64,000 bases of DNA. It comes from Bradyrhizobium neotropicale. GTDB lineage: Bacteria; Pseudomonadota; Alphaproteobacteria; Rhizobiales; Xanthobacteraceae. The notes beneath the pieces are model-generated. The model did no database searches, was not told where the DNA came from, and worked only from the letters and a program-made list of their open reading frames with translations. The stretch is taken from NCBI RefSeq assembly GCF_001641695.1, contig NZ_LSEF01000081.1, forward strand, positions 1 through 64,000. Direction: 5' to 3'. The position numbers and the translations under genes are program-made. Of the stretch, positions 35,235-43,242 are shown piece by piece. Each line of letters starts with the position of its first letter. The stretch's first letter is position 1.

Positions 35235-35528
35235 ATGGTCGGAGCAATTGGAAACGGGATTGGCGGCATTGGATCGTCCCTGGCGCGCGGGCCTCATGGA
35301 AATACTGACGGACACCGGCCGCACGCGCCCGCTCCGCATCCCGACCACTCGCGGCCGGGTGGCGCAGACAATCGTGAGCATGGTGCGGTTGATTCTAGCA
35401 GCACCTCGCAGGCCGACGCTCAACGCCAAGCCTTTGAAGCGGCTCTCAGCTCGATCGCAATGCAATTTACGAACGATGCCATGGCGGAATTCGACGATGC
35501 CATGGCCGAAACAGACGAGAATGCCTGA
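35235..35528 (+). CDS. nopC: NopC, secreted protein
   Basis: 97 aa from the ATG at 35235 (MVGAIGNGIGGIGSSLA), GAAGGG 5 nt upstream. Gly-rich start, His/Pro-rich middle, helical acidic end (ALSSIAMQFTNDAMAEFDDA). Position before nopA and size match NopC, a small type III substrate of rhizobia. Confidence 0.8.
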   Translation: MVGAIGNGIGGIGSSLARGPHGNTDGHRPHAPAPHPDHSRPGGADNREHGAVDSSSTSQADAQRQAFEAALSSIAMQFTNDAMAEFDDAMAETDENA

Positions 35529-35600
35529 CGTCGGATGGTCCGACGTCAGGAGACATGGCCCGTTAATGACGGGACAATTCGAACAGAAGGGTGAAACGAT

Positions 35601-35834
35601 ATGCCTGGTAGAATTGGTGCTTCTGGTACTGGGGCTGTGGGTGGTGCGCTTGGCGGAGCCGTGAATGCGGGTATAACGGCGGGTTCCGAAGCCGCAGGGC
35701 AAGCCGAGTTCCAGAAGCAACTCGCTGCTCTGACGGCTGTTAGCGAAGAGGCTGCGGAGCGGAGCGTGACGGAGCGCGTCGTTACGACCCAGCTCCAGTC
35801 CATCAAGAAGGTGGCCGACGAGCGCGTGCAGTAA
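35601..35834 (+). CDS. nopA: NopA, type III pilin
   Basis: 77 aa with GAAGGG upstream. Gly/Ala-rich first 35 residues (MPGRIGASGTGAVGGALGGA) and an amphipathic C-terminal helix (ERVVTTQLQSIKKVADERVQ). NopA is the main subunit of the rhizobial type III pilus and is made in large amounts. A strong hairpin follows the gene before the next start. Confidence 0.88.
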   Translation: MPGRIGASGTGAVGGALGGAVNAGITAGSEAAGQAEFQKQLAALTAVSEEAAERSVTERVVTTQLQSIKKVADERVQ

Positions 35835-35905
35835 TGCTGCAAGCAGGACGCTTCGACCGCCACGCGTATACCGTACCGGCGGCGCCGTGAATAAAACTCG
35901 GAACG

Positions 35906-35931
35906 AGCCGCACGGCAACTGCCGTGCGGCT
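35906..35931 (+). terminator. Hairpin after nopA
   Basis: agccgcacggca and its exact reverse complement (35920-35931) are separated by 2 nt: a 12-bp GC-rich stem. No T-run follows, so it is either a leaky terminator or a block to 3' decay that would raise nopC-nopA mRNA over the downstream genes. Confidence 0.6.
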
Positions 35932-35956
35932 CCTGACTTTGTTCAGGAGGTTATCC

Positions 35957-36850
35957 GTGGATGAAGCCCCTTCCCTCCATTTCGAAGTGCTATCGGGACT
36001 TTATTGCGGATTGAGCAGGAAAGCGGCTATGGGAACGAGCCTCATCGGTTCTGGTCTCGATGCCGATATTGTCTTCGTCGAACAAGGCCTTGAACCGCAT
36101 CATCTTCGCGTCACCCTGCTTTGCAATTCGATCGAGATCGAGGTCCTTTCAACCGGAATTAGTATAGAGGACAAGGGCAATATTGCAGCAGGCGAGCGCG
36201 TTGTTTTTCCTCTTCCTATCGTCATTCGAGCGGGCACAATGTCGATTCGCTGGACTGTTCAGGATTCAGCCCCAGCCGGTTCGATTGGCCCGTCGCGTGT
36301 CTCGCTCTTAACAGTCGCCATCGTGTTACTCGGCCTTCTCGGCATCGGAACATTCTCAGCCGTGTTCTTCGACAACGCCAGCGCCGGTGCACCGAGCATC
36401 GCTTCGTCGCATGGCGTCGAACTTGGACCCAAGCTGACCGTCAACCGTCCTGATGATCGTATCATCCACTCAGCGGCCGAACTCCTGCAAGAGGAAGTCG
36501 ATAGAGCCGGCCTGCTCAATATCAAGGTCAATTCCGGATTGGGTATTGTGACCGCTGAAGGCGCGGTTCCGCCCGCCTTGGCCGCCAGATGGCAGGAGGT
36601 CCAGCAATGGTTCGATCATCGCACTCATGGCACGCTAACGTTGGTCAACGGAGTGGCCGTCAAGGAGGAGAAGGCGCCATCTTCAATTGCAATTGAAGCT
36701 GTTTGGCGCGGAACCCCGCCCTATCTTCTTGTCGGTGGGCAAAAGTATTTTGTCGGCGCCTTGTTGAGTGATGGATGGACGCTCGATCGAATTGAAGAGA
36801 GACGTGTGCTGCTGAGCCGGAACGGCCGCCTTGCTGCCATCTCCTTTTAG
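35957..36850 (+). CDS. SctD-like inner-membrane ring protein (y4yQ-like)
   Basis: 297 aa from a GTG at 35957, chosen because AGGAGG lies 6 nt upstream; the GTG at 35924 falls inside the hairpin. N-terminal FHA-like cytoplasmic domain (about 1-105, GTSLIGSGLDADIVF), one transmembrane helix (about 118-142), then a periplasmic ring domain (LLQEEVDRAGLLNIKVNSGL). Rhizobial SctD position after nopA. Confidence 0.75.
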   Translation: MDEAPSLHFEVLSGLYCGLSRKAAMGTSLIGSGLDADIVFVEQGLEPHHLRVTLLCNSIEIEVLSTGISIEDKGNIAAGERVVFPLPIVIRAGTMSIRWTVQDSAPAGSIGPSRVSLLTVAIVLLGLLGIGTFSAVFFDNASAGAPSIASSHGVELGPKLTVNRPDDRIIHSAAELLQEEVDRAGLLNIKVNSGLGIVTAEGAVPPALAARWQEVQQWFDHRTHGTLTLVNGVAVKEEKAPSSIAIEAVWRGTPPYLLVGGQKYFVGALLSDGWTLDRIEERRVLLSRNGRLAAISF

Positions 36851-36886
36851 AGTTTCCAGACCCGGAAGATAGGCGAGAAGAACGTC

Positions 36887-37426
36887 ATGACCAAAATGCC
36901 CCAACATGCTGTCGGGCCAGGCACCTCTTTACATAGGTTCGATATCGACGACAGCGTGCCAGCAATCGAGCCATCCGTCCGTCGTGTCAATAACATGGAG
37001 GTCGATGGTGCTCATGCGAATGGCGGCAAGACAAAGGCATCCACCTGGTGGGACACGCACACGCAGGATCTGCGCGACGGCGCCGCGATCGAGGCCGTGC
37101 CGGAGGTTCCGCGAATCGAAGCAGTCACGCGCGTCGGTCTCAACGAGACGCGCGCCGGCACCAATGAGATCGACCGCGCGCAACTGGCTTCACCACTTTA
37201 CGGAGACAATCTCGCACGTGGCCTGCTCTCGTTCGTCACGCCACACCTGCGTCACCCGGAGGTGCTGTGTGCAGAGAAGCATGGTGTTCTTCTGGAACGC
37301 TTGGCAGACGTGCTATCGGCTGCGACTGAGGGGACGGTGGCGCGTGAAGGTATCGTCGTTCTGCAGCAGGAGCTTGGGTGGCTGATCCAGCTGCGGCAGA
37401 ATCGGAACAGCTTGATCAAAGGCTAG
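36887..37426 (+). CDS. Unrecognised protein of the rhcV operon
   Basis: 179 aa, 36 nt after the SctD-like gene with GCGAGAAG upstream. The first 90 residues are hydrophilic and disordered, the rest is helical (LLSFVTPHLRHPEVLCAEKH, then VVLQQELGWLIQLRQNRN). No family recognised. The stop is 2 nt before the next start. Possible roles are a secreted regulator or a small cytoplasmic component; there is no direct evidence for either. Confidence 0.65.
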   Translation: MTKMPQHAVGPGTSLHRFDIDDSVPAIEPSVRRVNNMEVDGAHANGGKTKASTWWDTHTQDLRDGAAIEAVPEVPRIEAVTRVGLNETRAGTNEIDRAQLASPLYGDNLARGLLSFVTPHLRHPEVLCAEKHGVLLERLADVLSAATEGTVAREGIVVLQQELGWLIQLRQNRNSLIKG

Positions 37427-37428
37427 CA

Positions 37429-37866
37429 ATGGTCGTCTGCGACGGAGCGCTGCTTTCTAACCCTATCCAGCCTACCGCTATTGCCAAATCCGGCGATATC
37501 TCGCTGATCTCCGAGCAGGAGCGCGATTTGCTCTGCGCACTTTCCTATGTTCATCTTGCGTGTGGGCAGAGCGCACAAAGTCTTTCTCTGTTGCGGCTTG
37601 TCACCGACGACAATTCGCAAGACGTCGGCATACTGCGCATTCTCGCCTATGCTCTCATCTCAGAGGGCCTCGGCGATGAAGCAATCGCGGTTTTGGATAG
37701 ACTGGACACACTTGATACGCAGCCAGCTTCGCGCCTGCCCTTGACTCTGTTGCGCAGCCACGCCCTGCGGCGGGTCGACCGTATGGACGAGGCGCGCGAG
37801 GTTTTCCAAAGTTATGTTTCGTTGCGTGACAGCACAGTCCCCGTCCCACAAGAAGGGGCACCATGA
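37429..37866 (+). CDS. TPR-like type III accessory protein
   Basis: 145 aa from the ATG at 37429 (TAGCAATG after the previous stop). Tetratricopeptide-like helical pairs (LLCALSYVHLACGQSAQSLS, ILAYALISEGLGDEAIAVLD, LLRSHALRRVDRMDEAREVF). Such small TPR proteins in type III operons act as chaperones or pilotins. Its end overlaps rhcV by ATGA. Confidence 0.7.
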   Translation: MVVCDGALLSNPIQPTAIAKSGDISLISEQERDLLCALSYVHLACGQSAQSLSLLRLVTDDNSQDVGILRILAYALISEGLGDEAIAVLDRLDTLDTQPASRLPLTLLRSHALRRVDRMDEAREVFQSYVSLRDSTVPVPQEGAP

Positions 37867-39962
37867 CCAACGCCTTGCGTAATTTCATCGCGCGCACGCC
37901 GGCCCACCCGGATTTGATGGTGGCGTTGATGCTGCTTCTGGCGATCGGAATGATGATCGTGCCGATCCCAATCCTGGCGATTGACACGCTGATCGGATTC
38001 AATCTGGGCTTTGCTGTTTTGCTGTTGATGGTTGCCCTGTATCTCAGCACCCCGCTTGATTTTTCGTCCCTACCAGGCGTCATCCTAATCTCGACGGTAT
38101 TTCGTCTGGCGCTGACCATCGCAACGACCCGGCTGATTTTGGCTGAGGCGGATGCTGGCAGCATCATTCACACATTCGGCGATTTCGTGATATCAGGAAA
38201 TATTGCCGTCGGCATCGTCATATTTCTGATCGTGACCATGGTGCAGTTCATGGTTCTCGCCAAGGGCGCCGAACGGGTCGCAGAGGTGGCGGCGCGCTTC
38301 ACGCTCGACGCTCTGCCGGGCAAGCAGATGGCGATCGACGCGGAGCTGCGCAACGGCCATATCACTCAGAACGAAGCCCGGAGCCGGCGCTCTGCACTGG
38401 AGAGAGAAAGCCAACTCTATGGCGCGATGGACGGCGCCATGAAATTCGTGAAGGGCGATGCCATCGCCGGGCTAGTGGTCATCTGCATCAACATGCTAGG
38501 CGGGATCACCATTGGCCTGCTCTCCAAGGGCATGTCCCTGGATGAGGCCCTGCATCAATATACGCTGCTGACCATAGGTGATGCGCTAATCTCGCAGATT
38601 CCGGCGCTGCTGCTATCTATAACGGCCGCAACCATTGTTACTCGTGTAAATGGGCCTTTTGGACTCAACCTAGGTACCGACATCGTTAACCAGCTCACGG
38701 CCAGTACGCGCGCGTTACGGCTGGCCGCCTGCGTGTTAGTTTTAATGGGCCTCATCCCAGGCTTCCCTCTGCCCGTCTTTCTCGTCCTGGCTGCAGTGTT
38801 TACCGCGGCGAGTTTTGTCAAAGATGCTGTGCAAGGCGCCAAGGCAGGCGCCAATGTGGCTGCTATGGCTCCAGCACAGCCTCACAAGCAAACCCTGCCT
38901 GCGGAGGCACTTCCGATCGCATTGTTCCTTGCACCGAGCCTGACACGGGCGATCGACAAGGAGGATTTGCAACAGCAGATCGCACGCGTATCGGACCTGG
39001 TATCCGCCGATCTTGGCATCACCATTCCTCGTATCCCTGTCCAAGTCGATCAGCAGTTGCCTCAGTCGCAATTCAGGGTAGATGTTGAGGGGGTGCCGGT
39101 CGAACAAGGTTCGGTTGACCCGACGCAACTCTCGCTCACCGACGACCTGGCGAACCTTGAATTGAGCGGTATCCCATTTCGGCATGACCGAGACACGAAT
39201 CGGATCTGGATCGAACAAAGCCATGCATCGGCCCTCAGGGCCGCCGGCATTGGACATCACCGTGCGAGCGAACTCCTCGCCTTGTGCGTCCATTCGGCAT
39301 TGACTCGCCATGCACAGCGCTTGATAGGCATTCAGGAGACGCGCCAATTGCTGGGCCGGATGGAGCAGGAATATGCCGATCTGGTGAAGGAGGTGCTGCG
39401 CACGACGTCAATTCCCCGGATCGCCGATGTGCTCCGCCGCCTACTTGATGAGGGCATCCCGATCCGCAACACCCGCCTGGTCCTGGAGGCCTTGGCCGAA
39501 TGGAGCGAGCGTGAGAAAAACGTTGTTCTGCTGACCGAATATGTTCGCTCCGGTCTCAGGCGACAGATCTGTCATCGCTACGCTAACGCGCACCGTGTTG
39601 TGCCCGCTTTTATCATCGAACGTGAAACTGAAGATATCGTGCGCAGCGCAGTGCGCGATACCGCCGTCGGACCCTATCTGGCTCTGGAGGACCGGCACAG
39701 CGAGATGCTCCTGTCACAAATGCGTCAGATACATTCGCGCATAGCTGCCGGTCGGACTCAGCCTGTCATCCTCGGTTCAATGGATGTCCGGCGCTTCGTA
39801 CGCGGCTTTCTCACTCGGAACAGGATCGATCTCGCTGTTCTGTCCTATCAGGATCTCGCCTCCGATTTTGCAATCCAGCCGGTCGGATCCGTCAAACTCA
39901 CAGCCGTGAAGGATAACGCTCAGCCCAAGCAACATCATAGCATCATTCCTGCAACCGCCTAA
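37863..39962 (+). CDS. rhcV: RhcV, major export gate protein (SctV/FlhA family)
   Basis: 699 aa. Eight hydrophobic segments in about residues 18-325, with the FHIPEP-type regions STPLDFSSLPGVILISTVFR and GIVIFLIVTMVQFMVLAKGA, and MDGAMKFVKGDAIAGLVVIC. The large cytoplasmic domain (about 350-699) forms the nonameric docking ring. Overlaps the TPR gene by 4 nt. Confidence 0.95.
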   Translation: MTNALRNFIARTPAHPDLMVALMLLLAIGMMIVPIPILAIDTLIGFNLGFAVLLLMVALYLSTPLDFSSLPGVILISTVFRLALTIATTRLILAEADAGSIIHTFGDFVISGNIAVGIVIFLIVTMVQFMVLAKGAERVAEVAARFTLDALPGKQMAIDAELRNGHITQNEARSRRSALERESQLYGAMDGAMKFVKGDAIAGLVVICINMLGGITIGLLSKGMSLDEALHQYTLLTIGDALISQIPALLLSITAATIVTRVNGPFGLNLGTDIVNQLTASTRALRLAACVLVLMGLIPGFPLPVFLVLAAVFTAASFVKDAVQGAKAGANVAAMAPAQPHKQTLPAEALPIALFLAPSLTRAIDKEDLQQQIARVSDLVSADLGITIPRIPVQVDQQLPQSQFRVDVEGVPVEQGSVDPTQLSLTDDLANLELSGIPFRHDRDTNRIWIEQSHASALRAAGIGHHRASELLALCVHSALTRHAQRLIGIQETRQLLGRMEQEYADLVKEVLRTTSIPRIADVLRRLLDEGIPIRNTRLVLEALAEWSEREKNVVLLTEYVRSGLRRQICHRYANAHRVVPAFIIERETEDIVRSAVRDTAVGPYLALEDRHSEMLLSQMRQIHSRIAAGRTQPVILGSMDVRRFVRGFLTRNRIDLAVLSYQDLASDFAIQPVGSVKLTAVKDNAQPKQHHSIIPATA

Positions 39963-39986
39963 CGGCGCTTAGCAGCCGATCGAGAG

Positions 39987-40589
39987 ATGGACGGAATGAA
40001 TTCGCTTAAGAAAACGGCGGCACCACGGTTGTATCCACCTCGTCCGGCTTCGCGCTCTGCTCTCCTGCCTATACTGGCCATTCTTCTGCTGGTCGGAGGT
40101 TGCGCTGGCTGGGATAAGTCAGTTCCTTCAGTACAGCAGTCGCCGTCCCCAGAGTTGCTCGGCGCCAGGGATGTCGATCCAGCTATGCGCGAACGCATTG
40201 CGCGCGCCGTCGGTCGAGACGTCGACGAGGAGACTCTGCGCGACGCGCTGAAGCAAGAACCTGGCAATGTCGATGCTGCGATCAGTCTTGCGCAGGCGCT
40301 GCTGGCTCAGAAGCGCCTGGATGAGGCGCTTGAGGTACTCGACAAAGTCCTGCTTGCAGTCCCCGGTGATTTGCGCGCGTTGAACGCCAAGGGCGTTATC
40401 CTCGATAACGAGGGGCGTCATGACGAAGCACAAGCACTATATCGGCAAGCGCTCGCCATAGAGCCAGAAAATCAGATGTTGCGTAACAACCTCAATCTGT
40501 CGCTCGCGCTCGACGGCAAGACCGACACCGCTAGCGCCAGGTCGCAACCAGCGTCACATGAGGCGCCTCAGTTGGCCCGATCGCGATAG
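39987..40589 (+). CDS. TPR lipoprotein (y4yS/TadD-like)
   Basis: 200 aa, 24 nt after rhcV. A lipoprotein signal (LLPILAILLLVGGCAGW, Cys at about 39) is followed by TPR units (VDAAISLAQALLAQKRLDEA, LRALNAKGVILDNEGRHDEA). The arginine-rich N-terminus suggests export. A decayed tandem copy follows at 40666. Probably supports secretin or pilus assembly. Confidence 0.7.
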   Translation: MDGMNSLKKTAAPRLYPPRPASRSALLPILAILLLVGGCAGWDKSVPSVQQSPSPELLGARDVDPAMRERIARAVGRDVDEETLRDALKQEPGNVDAAISLAQALLAQKRLDEALEVLDKVLLAVPGDLRALNAKGVILDNEGRHDEAQALYRQALAIEPENQMLRNNLNLSLALDGKTDTASARSQPASHEAPQLARSR

Positions 40590-40632
40590 CGCTGGCCCTT
40601 TCGCGTAAAGGCGGTGCGCTTAACGCCGCCGC

Positions 40633-40661
40633 GTCAGCTCGCCGTCAGCGAGGGTCCAGAC
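40633..40661 (+). promoter_or_regulatory. Decayed tts box in duplicated segment
   Basis: gtcagctcgccgtcagcg keeps GTCAGCT and GTCAG but the 3' part is poor. It stands in the same place after the TPR lipoprotein gene as the working box at 41237 stands after the duplicate, so it is probably a leftover of the duplication. Confidence 0.4.
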
Positions 40662-40665
40662 TCAA

Positions 40666-41206
40666 TTGAGCCAGTATGCAGCCCTCTTCGCTGTTCTTGC
40701 CATTCTGCCGCTCGATGGATGCGCTGACCGGGAAAAGTCGGCACCTTCAGTGCGGAAGACGCCAACATCAGAGTTATTGGGCGCCGAGGATATCGATCCT
40801 GCTATGAGCGAGCGCATTGTGCATGCCCTCGGTCGCGATGTTGACGAGGAGACTTTGCGTGCCGCGTTGAAGCAACAACCGGGCAACCTTGACGCGGTGA
40901 TCGCTCTTGCTCAGGCCTTGCTGGCCCGCAAGCGCTCGGATGAGGCACTTGAGTTGCTCGACGACGTCTCGCTTGCAGTACCTGGTGACCTGAGCGCGCT
41001 GAACGCGAAGGGCTCTCTTCGACAACGAGGGGCGTCATCATGAGGCGCAAGTGCTATATCGGCCAGCTCTCGCCATGAACCCCAGGAATTCCACGTTGCG
41101 TCATAATGTCAGCCTGTCGGTCGCCCTTGACGGAAATGCCGAACCCGGGAGCACCAGCCCAGAGCCGGTGTCGGACGAATCGCATGCGTCGGTGCGATCG
41201 CGATAG
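40666..41206 (+). pseudogene. Decayed tandem copy of the TPR lipoprotein gene
   Basis: Codons for LGAEDIDPAMSERIVHALGR and LAQALLARKRSDEALELLDD parallel the intact gene upstream. A frameshift occurs after LNAKG near 41010: the intact gene reads VILDNEGRHDEA, whereas here the same letters appear in another frame. Homology continues to the shared ending cgatcgcgatag at 41206. The signal peptide region is also damaged. Confidence 0.75.
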
Positions 41207-41236
41207 CGCAGGCCTTAAAACCTGCTTGCGACGTCC

Positions 41237-41266
41237 GTCAGCTTGTCGTCAGGCAGGCCGAATAAC
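41237..41266 (+). promoter_or_regulatory. tts box upstream of second nopP
   Basis: gtcagcttgtcgtcaggc followed by aggccgaataac. The first 16 bases fit the consensus well; AGCT is altered to AGGC. It lies about 70 nt before the nopP ATG. Confidence 0.65.
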
Positions 41267-41333
41267 AATCTCCGAAGGGCCTGACAGGCCTACTCACAGT
41301 GCGAAAACACCATGCCGACAGGATCGCATCGCC

Positions 41334-42179
41334 ATGTACAGCCGAATCAGTGGCCCATCCAACATCCAACCTACGAGTATTTCCGACGTTGATGATGATG
41401 CGGACAGCCAGAGGTTTGCGGACGCGTTTGCTGGGATGCACATGGCGGAGCCGAGTTCCTACGCTAGTTCATCTTCGGCGGCAACACGACCGTATTCTCT
41501 CGCTCGCAATCCGCCCGTGGTGGAAATCTCAAGTTCTTCATTCGAGGAAAAAGTGAAGGACTTTTATAGCGACGAAATAGAGCATATCGCCGCGAACCCG
41601 CAGCAGTACTCGCGTGCTGTATCGTTGAAAGCCGAACGCGCAGCATACGTTGCCTATCGCCACGGCAGCACGGACTCCGATTCGAAAGACGCGCGATATT
41701 TCAGCTATCAGCTAGGCAACAAGAGCGTTGGACTGCTTCGCACGGAAGGCGGATCCAGCATGAATGATGTGTTCGAAGGAGATCAGTGGAGGAACCAATT
41801 TCCCGGGCGGACCGAAACCACATCCACTATAGATTTTCGGGTTACTCATCCGCTTGTAGATAACGCAGGCGATATTCTCCTGGAACATCAGCTTCGGCTC
41901 GACGGCGAACGACCGTTGATCCTCTCTAATCCCGTGAACCCAGAAGCAAAAGCCCGCGCAGCAGCGTTGGGTTTTGTTGATGTAACTAACTCGACGATGG
42001 CGCTTGACCCAACCCAGCACCCCGACAAGTGGACGAAGAACGGTGACGGTGAATGGCAACGAGCAAACAAACCTCCACTGTATCTGTCCAAAGCCGACGA
42101 CACTGAAGGCAGCGATATCGATGATGTCGAGCGTACACCAACTACTCCGCCCGATTCGGACGACGATGACTTCATGTAG
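41334..42179 (+). CDS. nopP: Type III effector NopP (copy 2)
   Basis: 281 aa from the ATG at 41334 (MYSRISGPSNIQPTSISD). Shares with the first copy RPYSLA-PPVVEI, ARYFSYQLGNKSVGLLRT, DFRVTHPLVDNAGDILLEHQ and HPDKWTKNGDGEWQRANKP. The Ser-rich N-terminus and acidic tail (PPDSDDDDFM) differ in sequence from copy 1. Preceded by a tts box. The upstream in-frame start at 41106 lies in the decayed TPR copy and is rejected. Confidence 0.9.
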   Translation: MYSRISGPSNIQPTSISDVDDDADSQRFADAFAGMHMAEPSSYASSSSAATRPYSLARNPPVVEISSSSFEEKVKDFYSDEIEHIAANPQQYSRAVSLKAERAAYVAYRHGSTDSDSKDARYFSYQLGNKSVGLLRTEGGSSMNDVFEGDQWRNQFPGRTETTSTIDFRVTHPLVDNAGDILLEHQLRLDGERPLILSNPVNPEAKARAAALGFVDVTNSTMALDPTQHPDKWTKNGDGEWQRANKPPLYLSKADDTEGSDIDDVERTPTTPPDSDDDDFM

Positions 42180-42559
42180 CGTGTTGGGTGGGCCATCAAG
42201 GAAATAATTCATGCTGTCGACGCGACCGGACTTGGCAGAGGCTCCGCATACCCGAGGCTCTATCCACGGACCGGCAGCAGCCGCGTTCAGATGTTGTCAG
42301 CATAGGGGAACACTACTACCCACTGACAACCCGGTCCTCAGGAACTCTAGTTCGCGCGGCCCTGGGACCGGCAGCACAGAAAAGGAATCGTTGCACCGTT
42401 GCAGGTTTCGGCGGGGAGCCAATCAAGTTGATCGGTGTTTCCCACCCCTTCGTCGGTCGTCGTGATATTGAGGGTACGCTAGCTGACATCTCCGCGAACG
42501 GGAGGAGAATAGTGGGTCCTACCGTGTGCGCTATCGCCTCGGGTGCGGAAATGACTAAA
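42180..42559. other. Intergenic, nothing supported
   Basis: No gene-like frame; the sequence leads into two palindromic repeats. Confidence 0.4.
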
Positions 42560-42604
42560 GCATGATCCGGAAAAGTGTGAAGCGGTTTTCCGGAAAGATC
42601 ATGC
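42560..42604. repeat. Palindromic intergenic repeat (gcatgatccggaaaa type)
   Basis: gcatgatccggaaaa pairs with ttttccgg and gatcatgc around a short centre. This kind of dispersed palindrome is common between genes in rhizobia and relatives. Confidence 0.6.
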
Positions 42605-42617
42605 GCAAACAACAACC

Positions 42618-42658
42618 TAAAGCGCGATGACGATTCATCCTAATCTCATCGCGCTTTA
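42618..42658. repeat. Palindrome taaagcgcgatga
   Basis: taaagcgcgatga (42618-42630) and tcatcgcgcttta (42646-42658) form a 13-bp perfect stem with a 15-nt loop, another dispersed palindrome type that often sits next to the previous one. Confidence 0.6.
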
Positions 42659-43198
42659 GAGAGGCCGATCGTAGCAAGGACTTTCAACTATGAACGACAA
42701 TTGTTCGTACGGGCGATTCTACGCCTACGCGATGGGCCGAACGCAAACAAGTGCTGGAATTCGCTGAGTGGCTAGCGGAAAGGGCTCAAGGTGAGTCCGT
42801 CTCAGAGCCGTGAAGTGAATTAGCTTCATCATTGTCGCCGACCTCACACCTCGTCCGGCATCGGCATAGGTGTGCAAGACACTGCCAACATGTCTCAACA
42901 GCCCTCGATTCCAATCTGCCCCCGCTGCAAGCAAGCGATGACCTTGGCCTCGCCGCAGAGAAACAGAGGGCTCACCCATCTAGCGATGCTTCAAGTGCGA
43001 GGCTGGCTGACATAGCTGATGATCTCGGCTTTGGCGTCCCCCTCGCAGGTGCCGCGAATTGCCTCAGGTTTATGGATCATCTCCACAAACGCACCAGCAT
43101 CGTCATCCGTCCGCGCGCCAGCACGCGCCCGGTCGACAAGCATCATCGGCGCGCGCTGCGCCGATGAGCAGGAGCTTCAGTAAGGGGCAGACGCCCTC
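42659..43198. other. Intergenic, nothing supported
   Basis: About 540 bp downstream of the nopM-like gene with only short frames. Confidence 0.4.
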
Positions 43199-43242
43199 AC
43201 CGCTACGATCCGCCTGCCCCACCGCTACGATCCGCCTGCCCC
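43199..43242. repeat. 22-bp tandem duplication at the nopM stop
   Basis: accgctacgatccgcctgcc plus cc occurs twice head to tail (43199-43220, 43221-43242). The stop codon of the nopM-like gene (43225-43227) lies in the second copy, so the duplication did not change the protein. Confidence 0.8.
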
